Assembly (NCBI GenBank): GCA_007695115.1
Contig: REEK01000175.1
Span: forward strand, 1 to 44,637
Direction of reading: 5' to 3'
Length of the DNA: 44,637 nt
Origin: Sphaerobacteraceae bacterium
Lineage (GTDB): Bacteria > Chloroflexota > Chloroflexia > Thermomicrobiales > Thermomicrobiaceae
In this document: positions 14,058 to 22,887 of the stretch, piece after piece
Layout of the letters: each line of letters begins with the position of its first letter
Position numbering within the stretch: position 1 is the first letter of the stretch
The notes under the pieces: generated by a model
Database searches by the model: none
Told to the model about the DNA's origin: nothing
The model's input: only the letters and a program-made list of their open reading frames with translations
Translations under genes and position numbers: made by a program

Positions 14058-16973
14058 TTGGCACTTACAAACGATCAGTTAGACGCAGCGATCGATCAAT
14101 TCTCGGTCCTCTATCCTTTTGGTCTCGACACGTTTCAGCGCGAAGCGATCGAGATCTTTCTCAACGGCGATTCTGTCATGGTCGCCGCACCCACCGGGAC
14201 TGGCAAGACCGTCGTGGCCGAATTCGGCGTCTACGAATCGTTCCGGCGCGGCGGCAAGGTCATGTACACCACGCCGATCAAGGCGCTCTCCAATCAGAAG
14301 TTTCGTGATCTCCGCCGGGTTTACGGTGACAACGTTGGTCTCCTCACTGGAGACATCACTGAGAATCCGGACGCGCCGATTGTGGTGATGACCACCGAGG
14401 TCATCCGGAACATGCTGATTCAATCCCCCTGGGATCTCGATGATGTTGACTGCATCGTCTTCGACGAAGTCCACTACATTGCTGACACTGAACGAGGAAC
14501 CACCTGGGAAGAAGCGATCATCCTCTGCCCGGCGCACATTCAGCTAATCTGTCTCTCGGCGACCGTGTCCAACGCGCAGGAGATCGCCGACTGGATAAGC
14601 CGGACGCATCGGCCGATCGAACTGATCACCCATTACGAGCGGGCTGTACCGCTGGCGCTCTACTATTTCTTCAAGCGCAAGCTTCGCCTGGTGATCGACC
14701 ATGATGGCAACAAGATCGCTGACTATGACGACACTGGCGGCGAGGTCGCCAAATCGCTTCAGCGCGGTGGAATGAACCGGGAACAGCGCATGCGACTGGA
14801 GCAGGAAGAGCCCCAGCCGTGGGAGATCGTTCAGGCACTGCGCAAGCAGGAGCTTCTCCCGGCGATCTATTTTCTCTTCAGTCGACGTGACTGCCAGGAT
14901 TTTGCTCAGCGCATGGCGCTGATGCGACCGAACCTGGTGACTGACGATGAGACGGCCGAGCAGATCGAGGAGATCGTTCAGACCTACCTGCAAAGCATGC
15001 GTCCGGAAGATCGCGAACTCGATCAGGTTCAGATCATCACCACGCTCGCGAGGCAGGGAATCGGATTCCATCACGCCGGATTGCTTCCGATTCTGAAACA
15101 GTTCGTCGAAGCGCTGTTCTCCCGCAGCCTCATGCAGGTTGTCTTTGCCACGGACACGCTCGCGCTCGGCGTCAATATGCCAGCCAGAACCGTGGTGATC
15201 GGCCGGATGAGCAAATGGGATGGCACGCGCCGGCGTCCACTGATCCCCAACGAGTTTCAGCAGATGGCCGGGCGCGCGGGACGACGCGGCATGGACGAGA
15301 AGGGCAGCGTTGTTGTCCCCTACACCCCATGGATGAACTTCGGCTCGGCGCTGGAGATCGCCACTGGCGATCTGCTCCCCGTCCGCAGCGCCTTCGCAAT
15401 CCGCTATAACACGGTGCTCAATCTGTGGGATCCACCTCGCGGCGATCGAGTGCGTCACATGCTCCATCAGAGCCTGGCACAGTTCCAGAGTGCCCGCCGG
15501 ATGCGCGAGCTCGAAGACGAGATCATCGAGCAGACGAACAAGATCGATGAAGTAACCCAGGGTTGCCTGATCGGGTACGAAGCCGGAGATGATCTGCTCC
15601 GGGACTATCGTGGGGTGAACTCATCGCTAACCACGCTCAAGAACCGCGAGCGCCGAATCGTCCGGGAACTCAGCAACATCCAGATGGATTCTGAAGAGCG
15701 TCCCTGGAAAGAGCCTGGGCGACAAGCACTGCGGAAGCTGTTCAAGTCACTGCCACCGGGGCAACCGGTACACGCGCGGGATCACGGCTGGGTGATCTAC
15801 CTTGGCCGGGGGAACCAGGGTGGAGTCGGACTCTTTCTGACCCCGGGCGGGGTAGAGCTGCTAACCGAGTATCGGCAGATCGACTACATGCCTTCTCCGG
15901 CGCTGAGCGTGACTTTGCCTGAATCACTGGTCGCAATTGATGAGCCGGTCGAAGACCTCGATCAGGTTCTCTCGTCATCGGAGCAGACCGATCTCTGGAA
16001 TGAACTCGCCGAGATGGACCTGCCGGATCTCGATGAACAGATGGAAACGCACCGGGAAAAACTCCAGGAACGATTCGCCGAAGAGCGAAGCCGCCTTCAG
16101 GAGGACCTCGATGACGTCCGGCGAAGCCTCGCTGAGCTCGAAGAGCATCGAAAAGGGCATCCGTGCCACTCGTGCGACCGGCGCAAAGAGCATCAGCGCA
16201 ACCTGAAGCGCGTGTCGCAAATCAAGCGCTCCCGTGTTCAGCTGGAGAATCGGCTGGAGCGTGAGCGGCAAGAGGAGGAAGCGCGCATTGCCAGTTTGAT
16301 TCAGGGCATCCGTGACGTGCTTCATCGCTTCGATTATCTCCATCGTGGGCAGCCGACATCGAAGTCGGATACACTGGCAAATGTGTTCGACACGAACGGG
16401 CTAATCATCTGTGAGATGCTCGATCGCGGAATGCTCAACAAGATGGAGCCGGCAGATCTCGCCGAGGTCTTCAGCTGGTACGCCTACGATCGGGATTTCC
16501 GGTTCACCAACAAATTCAGCCTGCCAAAACGACTGATTCTGCTTCGACGTCGCCTGGAAGAGCTCGAACGGGAAGTGCTCGGAACCGAGCGCCGGAACGG
16601 ACTGCTGATCTCCACGGGGCATAGCGAGGGCTTCTATGGCGCTATGCGTGCCTGGTGCCACGGCGAGCCGATGGTACAGGTGCTGGAGAAGATCGAGCTC
16701 AGCGAGGGGGATCTGGTTCTGGCGTTCAACAAGACGATAGATCTCATGCGCCAGATCCGCGAGATGCTGGGCCAGGTTATGCCGGATCATCCAGTGCGCA
16801 GCGCGCTGGAACAGGCAGAACAGATTGTTCGAAGGGATATTGTCGAACAATCTCTGACGGCTGGATTCATGCCACTCGTTGCGGAGAAAGCGCCAGATCA
16901 CGTCTCGGCTCCGGTGACCGAAGATGGTCAGGATCCGGAACATGATACGGTGGAAGTAAAGGACGGGATGTAG
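14058..16973 (+). CDS. Ski2/HelY-like DExH-box RNA helicase
   Basis: This 971-residue superfamily 2 helicase probably unwinds RNA in an ATP-dependent way. Motifs in order are Q-motif region FGLDTFQREAIE, Walker A VAAPTGTGKT, TTPIKALSNQK (motif Ia), DEVH in IVFDEVHYIAD, SAT in CLSATVSN, and motif VI QMAGRAGRRGMDEKG. A long coiled coil (about 650-760) contains a Cys pair in HPCHSCDRRKEH (about residue 700), as in actinobacterial HelY, and the C-terminal part (about 790-950) resembles the DSHCT domain. The start is TTG at 14058 with GGGGAG 9 nt upstream. Eukaryotic relatives Ski2 and Mtr4 feed the exosome; the bacterial role is not well defined. It is transcribed on its own or with the cyanophycin genes that follow after about 75 nt. 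Confidence 0.93.
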   Translation: MALTNDQLDAAIDQFSVLYPFGLDTFQREAIEIFLNGDSVMVAAPTGTGKTVVAEFGVYESFRRGGKVMYTTPIKALSNQKFRDLRRVYGDNVGLLTGDITENPDAPIVVMTTEVIRNMLIQSPWDLDDVDCIVFDEVHYIADTERGTTWEEAIILCPAHIQLICLSATVSNAQEIADWISRTHRPIELITHYERAVPLALYYFFKRKLRLVIDHDGNKIADYDDTGGEVAKSLQRGGMNREQRMRLEQEEPQPWEIVQALRKQELLPAIYFLFSRRDCQDFAQRMALMRPNLVTDDETAEQIEEIVQTYLQSMRPEDRELDQVQIITTLARQGIGFHHAGLLPILKQFVEALFSRSLMQVVFATDTLALGVNMPARTVVIGRMSKWDGTRRRPLIPNEFQQMAGRAGRRGMDEKGSVVVPYTPWMNFGSALEIATGDLLPVRSAFAIRYNTVLNLWDPPRGDRVRHMLHQSLAQFQSARRMRELEDEIIEQTNKIDEVTQGCLIGYEAGDDLLRDYRGVNSSLTTLKNRERRIVRELSNIQMDSEERPWKEPGRQALRKLFKSLPPGQPVHARDHGWVIYLGRGNQGGVGLFLTPGGVELLTEYRQIDYMPSPALSVTLPESLVAIDEPVEDLDQVLSSSEQTDLWNELAEMDLPDLDEQMETHREKLQERFAEERSRLQEDLDDVRRSLAELEEHRKGHPCHSCDRRKEHQRNLKRVSQIKRSRVQLENRLERERQEEEARIASLIQGIRDVLHRFDYLHRGQPTSKSDTLANVFDTNGLIICEMLDRGMLNKMEPADLAEVFSWYAYDRDFRFTNKFSLPKRLILLRRRLEELEREVLGTERRNGLLISTGHSEGFYGAMRAWCHGEPMVQVLEKIELSEGDLVLAFNKTIDLMRQIREMLGQVMPDHPVRSALEQAEQIVRRDIVEQSLTAGFMPLVAEKAPDHVSAPVTEDGQDPEHDTVEVKDGM

Positions 16974-17047
16974 CGCCTCGCTCCTGACCCGCGCTCAGGG
17001 GGTATCAACGGCGATACAAGGTCAATGTGTGGGGGATTGGAGCGGAG

Positions 17048-18685
17048 ATGAAGCTGGTCGAGATTCGTGATCTTGATGGTCCCAACCTGTTTGTGCTGGA
17101 ACCGGTCATCAAGCTCGAGGTCACCGTAGAACCCGAGGAATCGTTGGGGATCGCTCGCCAGCAGTACATCGCTGAACTCGCCAACCGTTATGTCACGTCA
17201 GATCCTGTGCTGGCTCTGACCACTGTTATCGGTGCGTTGCACGAGCAGCTCAGAATCCCCCCACCGCAAATCTCGACGCATACAATGGACTACGAATCCC
17301 ACGTTAGCGTCTGTTTTCCATGGACGCATCGGAGCCGGGCACGCGGGATCGCCCGTGCTGCATTCGATGTGGTGGCAGGGGAGAATCGGATCGACCGCAT
17401 GTCGACCCATCTCATCAATTGCATCGAGCAGGAATTCGATGAGGATGAGCCTGAAGCTCCGACCTGGGTACAGGATAGTGAGCGAGCTATACCGTCGGTG
17501 GCCGTCACCGGCACCAACGGCAAGACGACGACGACCCGCTTTCTGGCGCACATGTTGAAGGCCGCTGGATATCGTGTTGGCTGGAGCAGCTCGAGCGGGG
17601 TCTACATCGACGGCGAGATGGTCATGCAAGGCGATTACACCGGCCACGGTGGAGCTCGTCGGGTACTGACCGACTCCTCGATCGATTGCGCCGTGCTGGA
17701 GACTGCCCGCGGCGGTATTCTCCTGCGTGGACTCGGCTATCAATCCAACAATGTCGGCGTCTTCGTCAACGTCAGTGAAGATCACCTCGATCTCCACGGA
17801 ATTCGCACGGTTGAGACACTCGCAAGCGTCAAGGCAACCGTCATTCGGACGACCAGCGCAGATGGACTCATCGTCCTCAATGCCGACGATGAGCTCGTCC
17901 TGGCTCAACGGGAGCACGTCAGCGCCCCAGTGCTACTTATTTCGCAGCATCCGGATAATCCAGCGCTGGCTGAGCATCTCGCTCAGGGTGGAACCTGTCT
18001 GGTGCTCGACTCCGGATTCGTGGCGCGTATTTCGCCGGAAGGCCGGGAGAACATCATCCCGATTGCTGATGTGCCCTTGACGTACGGCGGAATGGCCCGT
18101 CATATGGTGGAGAATACGCTAGCGGCCTGTGGAGCGGCAATCGGGATGGGGCTCGACACCAGAGACATCGCCCGTGCGATGCGAACATTCCAGCCAGACC
18201 GTGATCACAATGCCGGGCGGCTCAACGTGTATTCGCTCGAGAATCGCACGGTTGTCATAGATTTCGCTCATAATGAGAGCGGCCTGTCCTTTCTGCTCGA
18301 TTTCGCCCGGGCGCTCAAGCCGGATGCCAGTCGATTGACTGCCGTGATCGGCACCGCCGGCGACCGGCAGGACTCGGTGTTCGTCGGACTGGGTCGCCTG
18401 GCAGGTGCGTCCGCCGACCGCGTCGTGATCAAAGCGAATCCGGGGTATCTCAGAGGCCGCACTGCCGACGAGATCGTCGAACTGATAGCGAGCGGCCTTG
18501 AGGAGTCCAATGCAACGAGCAAACTCGATGGCGTCTACCACAGTGAATATGAAGGCGTCTTCGGAGCGATCGAGACATCATCGCCTGGTGAGGTAATCGT
18601 GACGATGTGTGTCGAAGACTATCTGGCGATTATGGACGAACTCACCCGACGAGGCGCGACCGAGCGAGGAGCGGCAGACGAATAA
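17048..18685 (+). CDS. CphA-like Mur ligase lacking the ATP-grasp domain
   Basis: This 545-residue protein resembles the two ends of cyanophycin synthetase. Residues 1-145 look like a reduced CphA N-terminal domain: the opening IRDLDGPNLFVLEPVIKLEV parallels the opening of the CphA encoded downstream (shared GPN, PVI, L, V, E positions). Then comes directly a Mur ligase domain with P-loop VTGTNGKTTTT (153-163), YIDG, VLETARGGI, NVSEDHLDLHG, VLNADDE, VIDFAHNESG and LRGRTADEI. The central ATP-grasp domain, which adds Asp in CphA, is absent. In CphA the Mur-like domain adds Arg to the Asp side chain, so an amino-acid ligase acting on a related substrate is likely. ATG 17048 is preceded by GGAG with 5-nt spacing. 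Cyanophycinase follows after 70 nt. Confidence 0.88.
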   Translation: MKLVEIRDLDGPNLFVLEPVIKLEVTVEPEESLGIARQQYIAELANRYVTSDPVLALTTVIGALHEQLRIPPPQISTHTMDYESHVSVCFPWTHRSRARGIARAAFDVVAGENRIDRMSTHLINCIEQEFDEDEPEAPTWVQDSERAIPSVAVTGTNGKTTTTRFLAHMLKAAGYRVGWSSSSGVYIDGEMVMQGDYTGHGGARRVLTDSSIDCAVLETARGGILLRGLGYQSNNVGVFVNVSEDHLDLHGIRTVETLASVKATVIRTTSADGLIVLNADDELVLAQREHVSAPVLLISQHPDNPALAEHLAQGGTCLVLDSGFVARISPEGRENIIPIADVPLTYGGMARHMVENTLAACGAAIGMGLDTRDIARAMRTFQPDRDHNAGRLNVYSLENRTVVIDFAHNESGLSFLLDFARALKPDASRLTAVIGTAGDRQDSVFVGLGRLAGASADRVVIKANPGYLRGRTADEIVELIASGLEESNATSKLDGVYHSEYEGVFGAIETSSPGEVIVTMCVEDYLAIMDELTRRGATERGAADE

Positions 18686-18755
18686 TGCCTCTGAACAAGG
18701 GGCTGTATACTTATTTTCAGAATGGTGTAACGGGTTGATCCCTGAAACTGACACG

Positions 18756-19574
18756 ATGTTCGGTGATAATGTGACACGAGGAATCTCTGGCCCCCTTCTG
18801 GCGATCGGTGGCGCAGAAGACAAAACGCGCGACCGGATCATTTTGCGGAGGTTTGTCGAACTGAGCGGCGGCTCAGACGCCAACATCGCCGTAATTCCGA
18901 CGGCATCCCGAATTCAGGATGCTGGCGAGCAATATCGCGGTATTTTCGGCGATCTCGGGGTAGACAACGTCAATGTCCTCGACATTCGTGATCGAGCCGA
19001 CGCCAATGAGGACGGGATCGTCTCGAAACTCGAAAACGCAACCGGGGTGTTCATGACCGGAGGCAATCAGGTAAGGCTTGCCAGAATACTGGGCCGAACC
19101 CGCACCGGCGAATTGATCAACCAGCGCAACCAGCACGGCGTGCCAGTTGCGGGAACCAGTGCCGGAGCATCGGTAATGAGTACCGTGATGGTGGCGGGAG
19201 GGCAAAGTGGTCCGACGCCTCGCCAGCGAATGGCGAAGCTGTCGCGTGGACTCGGGTTGATCGACTCGGTGATTATTGATCAGCATTTTACCGAGCGTAA
19301 TCGGGTTAGCCGGCTGGTGGCAATGGTGAGCTACAACCCGGGCCTGCTGGGGGTCGGAATCGATGAAGACACGGCCGCCCTGTTCAGCCCGGAAGGGGTG
19401 ATAGAGGTGATTGGACGTGGCTCGGTGCTGATCGTCGACGGCTCGCGAATGGAATCCGACATCGAGTCCGTCAACGGCGCCACACCACCCACAATTTCCA
19501 ACGCGCTGATCCATTTTGTGGCCGAAGGCGGACGCTACAGCCTTGACGACCGCAACGTTGTTACTCAAGACTAG
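18756..19574 (+). CDS. cphB: Cyanophycinase
   Basis: This 272-residue serine exopeptidase of the S51-like family releases beta-Asp-Arg dipeptides from cyanophycin. The nucleophile is Ser135 in GTSAGAS; other family landmarks are LLAIGGAEDK, IPTASR, FMTGGNQVRLARIL, IDSVIIDQHFTERNRVSRL and GIGIDEDTA-like GVGIDEDTAALF. No signal peptide is seen, so it is cytosolic. I chose ATG 18756, where homology begins; an open frame reaching back to 18609 overlaps the preceding gene in another frame and does not look like protein. The ribosome binding site is weak. It lies between the accessory Mur ligase and CphA on the same strand, which strongly supports a cyanophycin function. Confidence 0.94.
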   Translation: MFGDNVTRGISGPLLAIGGAEDKTRDRIILRRFVELSGGSDANIAVIPTASRIQDAGEQYRGIFGDLGVDNVNVLDIRDRADANEDGIVSKLENATGVFMTGGNQVRLARILGRTRTGELINQRNQHGVPVAGTSAGASVMSTVMVAGGQSGPTPRQRMAKLSRGLGLIDSVIIDQHFTERNRVSRLVAMVSYNPGLLGVGIDEDTAALFSPEGVIEVIGRGSVLIVDGSRMESDIESVNGATPPTISNALIHFVAEGGRYSLDDRNVVTQD

Positions 19575-19673
19575 CGCAGACACGTAAACGAAATCGATCG
19601 GCGGGTTGGCCCTGACGCCAGTACACGGCACTGGACTCCCGTATGACTCATTGGAGAGGCTGGGTGGAATACC

Positions 19674-22319
19674 ATGCCATTGAAGATCCTCGAATCCCAG
19701 ATCTATCGCGGCCCGAATGTCTGGGCGCGCGTGCCAGTTATCCGGCTCAAAGTGGATCTGGAAGACCTGGAGGAGCGCCCATCGAACACGGTCGACGGGT
19801 TTTACGATGAGCTCAACCACTACATGCCCAGCCTTTACGATCACTACTGCTCGATGGGGCGTCGTGGCGGATTCCTGGAGCGCATTCAGGAAGGCACCTG
19901 GATGGGCCATATTGCCGAGCATATTGCGCTGGAGCTCCAGACGATCGCTGGCTCGGAGGTCGGCCGTGGCCTGACCCGCTCCACCGGCGAGTACGGCATC
20001 TACAACGTGGTCTACCAGTACATCCAGCCAGATCTGGGGATGGAAGCTGGCAAGCTGGCCATTCGATTCGTCAACTGGCTCGTCTACAAGGACGATCCCG
20101 AGTTCAATTTTGAAGAAGAGCTCGAAGAGCTGATTCTTCTCGCCGAGCGACTCGCCTACGGACCAAGCACCAAGGCACTCGTTGAAGAAGCCGAGCGACG
20201 TGGCATTCCGGTCATCCGGCTCGATCCGAGTCGATCTCTGGTACAGATGGGATACGGGGTCTATCAGCAGCGTATCTGGGCAACCGTAACATCTGAGACA
20301 AGCGATATCGCGGTCGACATCGCCGGAAACAAACGACTCACCAACCAGCTACTTCAGGGTGTCGGTATTCCCGTCCCGCTGGGCGGCCCAGTGCGAACCT
20401 TCGAGGAAGCGTTGAGCGTGGCGCGCCGGATCGGCTACCCCATCGTGATGAAACCGATGGATGGCAATCACGGTCGTGGTGTGCAGATCAACCTGCAAAA
20501 CGATGAAGATGTCGCCAAATCCTTCCGTCTGGCGCAGGATGAGAGCCGCTCCGGATACGTGATGGTGGAATCGTTCGTCGTCGGACGTGATTACCGGATT
20601 CTCGTAGTGGGTGGTCAGATGATTGCCTGTTCCGAACGGGTTCCCGCGCACGTGATCGGGGATGGCAGCCACACGATCGCGGAACTGATAGAAATCACCA
20701 ACAGCGATCCACGTCGCGGTATCGGTCATGAGAAGGTGCTGACCCGGATTCCGGTGAATCAGTCCGTGATCAACGTACTGGAGCGCAACGATCAGACGCT
20801 GGAGACCATTCCCGAAAACGGCGAATTCGTCCAGCTCCAGTTGACTGGCAACATGTCGACAGGCGGGATCTCGCGAGATCGAACCAACGAAATTCACCCG
20901 GACAACATCGAAATTGCCGAGCAGGCTGCGAGGATCATCGGCCTGGACGTTGCCGGTATCGACATCATTGCGAATGACATCGCCACACCGCTGAAGGATC
21001 AGGCTGGTGCGATCTGCGAAGTGAACGCCGGACCCGGATTCCGTATGCACACCCACCCGACTGAAGGCGACCCGCAAGACGTCGCCCGGCCGGTGCTCGA
21101 TACGTTGTTCCCGGAAGGTGCGCGCTCCCGTATCCCGATCACTGCGGTGACTGGCACCAACGGCAAGACGACAACCTGCCGAATGATCGCCCACATCGTC
21201 AAGATGTCCGGAAGACGCGTCGGACTGACCACCACGGATGGCATCTACATCGATGGCACGCAGATCCTCAAAGGGGATATGAGTGGCCCGCAGAGTGCCC
21301 AGATGGTGTTGCAGAACCCGACTGTCGAGCACGCCGTCCTGGAAACGGCCCGTGGCGGGATCGTCCGGTCCGGTCTCGGCTTCGATCGGTGTGATGTCTC
21401 GGTCGTAACCAACGTCACCGGTGATCATCTCGGTATTGGCGGAGTCGACACGATCGATCAACTTGCCGACATCAAGGCGGTGGTTCCAGCGGCCACGTGG
21501 AACGACGGTTACTCAGTCCTCAACGCGGACGACGAGTGGTGCCGCAAGATGGAGCGCCGGGCCCGCGGAGAGATCATCTATTTCTCGATGGACGAAAACA
21601 ACGAGACGGTTCGGAGTCATCTCCGGTCACGAGGCATTGCGGTATTCCTTCGCAAGCGAGGCGACTCAGAGACGATCTGCCTCGCCGAAGGAAAGCGCGA
21701 GACAACCATTCTCGACGTGCTCGACATCCCGGCGACCTTCGAAGGTCGTGCCCGTGTCAACGTCAAGAACGCTCTGGCAGCCACTGCCGCTGCCTACGCA
21801 TCCAACATCTCACTGCCGACAATTCGAACGGGACTCCGCTCGTTCTCGACATCCTTCTTCCACTCGCCAGGGCGTCTGAATCTGCTGGAAGCGGGTGGCT
21901 ATCGCGTAATCGTCGATTACTGCCACAATGTTGCTGGTATGCGGGAGTTAACCGACTTCGTCCACCGGCTCAAGCCGTCTCGATCGATCGCCATGATTTC
22001 GATGCCTGGAGACCGCAGGGATGAGGATATTCTCAAATTCGGCGCACTGGCGGCCGACGCGTTCGACGAACTCGTCATTCGCGAAGATCATCATCTCCGT
22101 GGACGTGACGTGGGCGAGGTCGCCAAGTTGCTGTCGAAAGCTGTTCTGGAAAACGGCTACTCGGAAGACCAGATCACGATCGTGCTCGATGAACTGGAAG
22201 CGACGAACTCCGTCATGGACCGTGCCTCACAGGACGATTTGATCGTTCTGCTGGCAGACCGTCCAGAAGAGGTCTGGAACGCCGTGGTCCAGCGAGCTCA
22301 GAGTCGAAAAGGTGACTGA
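19674..22319 (+). CDS. cphA: Cyanophycin synthetase CphA
   Basis: CphA polymerises Asp and Arg into multi-L-arginyl-poly-L-aspartate without ribosomes, using two ATP per building block. At 881 residues it has the full three-part layout: N domain (about 1-160, with RGPNVWA, GHIAEHIALELQ), ATP-grasp domain (about 220-475, with YPIVMKPMDGNHGRGV and ICEVNAGPGFRMHTHPTEG) that extends the Asp backbone, and Mur-ligase-like domain (from about 488, P-loop VTGTNGKTTT at 492-501, VLETARGGI, NVTGDHLG, VDYCHNVAGM, MPGDRRDEDI, DHHLRGRD) that attaches Arg. All signature motifs look intact. GGTGGAA precedes the ATG. It follows the cyanophycinase by 100 nt and ends at a hairpin shared with the convergent GNAT gene. 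Confidence 0.97.
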   Translation: MPLKILESQIYRGPNVWARVPVIRLKVDLEDLEERPSNTVDGFYDELNHYMPSLYDHYCSMGRRGGFLERIQEGTWMGHIAEHIALELQTIAGSEVGRGLTRSTGEYGIYNVVYQYIQPDLGMEAGKLAIRFVNWLVYKDDPEFNFEEELEELILLAERLAYGPSTKALVEEAERRGIPVIRLDPSRSLVQMGYGVYQQRIWATVTSETSDIAVDIAGNKRLTNQLLQGVGIPVPLGGPVRTFEEALSVARRIGYPIVMKPMDGNHGRGVQINLQNDEDVAKSFRLAQDESRSGYVMVESFVVGRDYRILVVGGQMIACSERVPAHVIGDGSHTIAELIEITNSDPRRGIGHEKVLTRIPVNQSVINVLERNDQTLETIPENGEFVQLQLTGNMSTGGISRDRTNEIHPDNIEIAEQAARIIGLDVAGIDIIANDIATPLKDQAGAICEVNAGPGFRMHTHPTEGDPQDVARPVLDTLFPEGARSRIPITAVTGTNGKTTTCRMIAHIVKMSGRRVGLTTTDGIYIDGTQILKGDMSGPQSAQMVLQNPTVEHAVLETARGGIVRSGLGFDRCDVSVVTNVTGDHLGIGGVDTIDQLADIKAVVPAATWNDGYSVLNADDEWCRKMERRARGEIIYFSMDENNETVRSHLRSRGIAVFLRKRGDSETICLAEGKRETTILDVLDIPATFEGRARVNVKNALAATAAAYASNISLPTIRTGLRSFSTSFFHSPGRLNLLEAGGYRVIVDYCHNVAGMRELTDFVHRLKPSRSIAMISMPGDRRDEDILKFGALAADAFDELVIREDHHLRGRDVGEVAKLLSKAVLENGYSEDQITIVLDELEATNSVMDRASQDDLIVLLADRPEEVWNAVVQRAQSRKGD

Positions 22320-22350
22320 TCGATAGATTGACGCAAATTACCTGGGGGAA

Positions 22351-22377
22351 CGGCCGGGATCGACTGGATCCCGGCCG
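22351..22377. terminator. Bidirectional hairpin between cphA and the GNAT gene
   Basis: An 11-bp perfect inverted repeat (22351-22361 with 22367-22377) with a 5-nt loop sits in the 63-bp gap between convergent genes. T-tracts are weak on both sides, so its efficiency is uncertain. Confidence 0.6.
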
Positions 22378-22382
22378 TACTG

Positions 22383-22880
22383 TTATGTGGCGGGATTCCT
22401 GGAGTTCAGCTGACGCACCATGAACTGGTGTTCGATCTGGCTCATGTGGAAACGGCGCCCGATCGATTCGAAGCCGAACCGGTGATAGAAGCCAAGCGCG
22501 TGTGTCTGCGCGTTCAGCGTCACATACTGAACCGGATGCGCGATAGCGATCGCCATGAGGTGATCCATGATCGCTTTGCCGGCCCCTGTACCCCGAGCTG
22601 GCTCGAGGATGGCCACCCAGGCAATCTGGCCCTCATCCTGGATGTAGGTCAGACGTCCGCAGCCGACGACGCGACCGCCAGAATACGCGACAATGTGTAC
22701 GCTGTGCCGGTCGTCCGGTTCGTCATAGACAGAGCGAGTCAGGCCCTGTTCGCGAACGAACACTTCCCGGCGAATCTGGTAGACCGCTTCCATTTCTGAA
22801 TCGCTACCGACGACTCTGGTGATGATCTCCGGGTTATCCGGACCATTCTGATGATGCTGTGCCTGATCGATTGCCGTCAT
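22383..22880 (-). CDS. GNAT-family N-acetyltransferase (ElaA/YjcF-like)
   Basis: This 165-residue protein is a GNAT acetyltransferase. The first half has YQIRREVFVREQGLTRSVYDEPDD, cited here as its hallmark RREVFVREQG, and the acetyl-CoA loop is AILEPARGTGAGKAIMDHL followed by LNAQTHALGFYHRFGFESIG. This is the pattern of the ElaA/YjcF group, whose substrates are poorly known. It begins 7 nt after the argH stop, so it is almost surely co-transcribed with argH. Some bacteria fuse or pair argH with a short GNAT N-acetylglutamate synthase; this gene could be such an enzyme, but the residues I can see favour ElaA/YjcF. Acceptor substrate is unassigned. Confidence 0.85.
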   Translation of the reverse strand: MTAIDQAQHHQNGPDNPEIITRVVGSDSEMEAVYQIRREVFVREQGLTRSVYDEPDDRHSVHIVAYSGGRVVGCGRLTYIQDEGQIAWVAILEPARGTGAGKAIMDHLMAIAIAHPVQYVTLNAQTHALGFYHRFGFESIGRRFHMSQIEHQFMVRQLNSRNPAT

Positions 22881-22887
22881 GGCCTGA

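Noticed and set aside
18609-18755. Upstream extension of the cyanophycinase frame
   Set aside because: It overlaps the end of the preceding gene in another frame, has no family similarity, and the fold starts near 18756.
20349-21461. Long open frame antisense to cphA (similar ones lie antisense to suhB, cyanophycinase and the helicase)
   Set aside because: These are codon-bias mirrors of real genes; their products are low-complexity-like and match no family.
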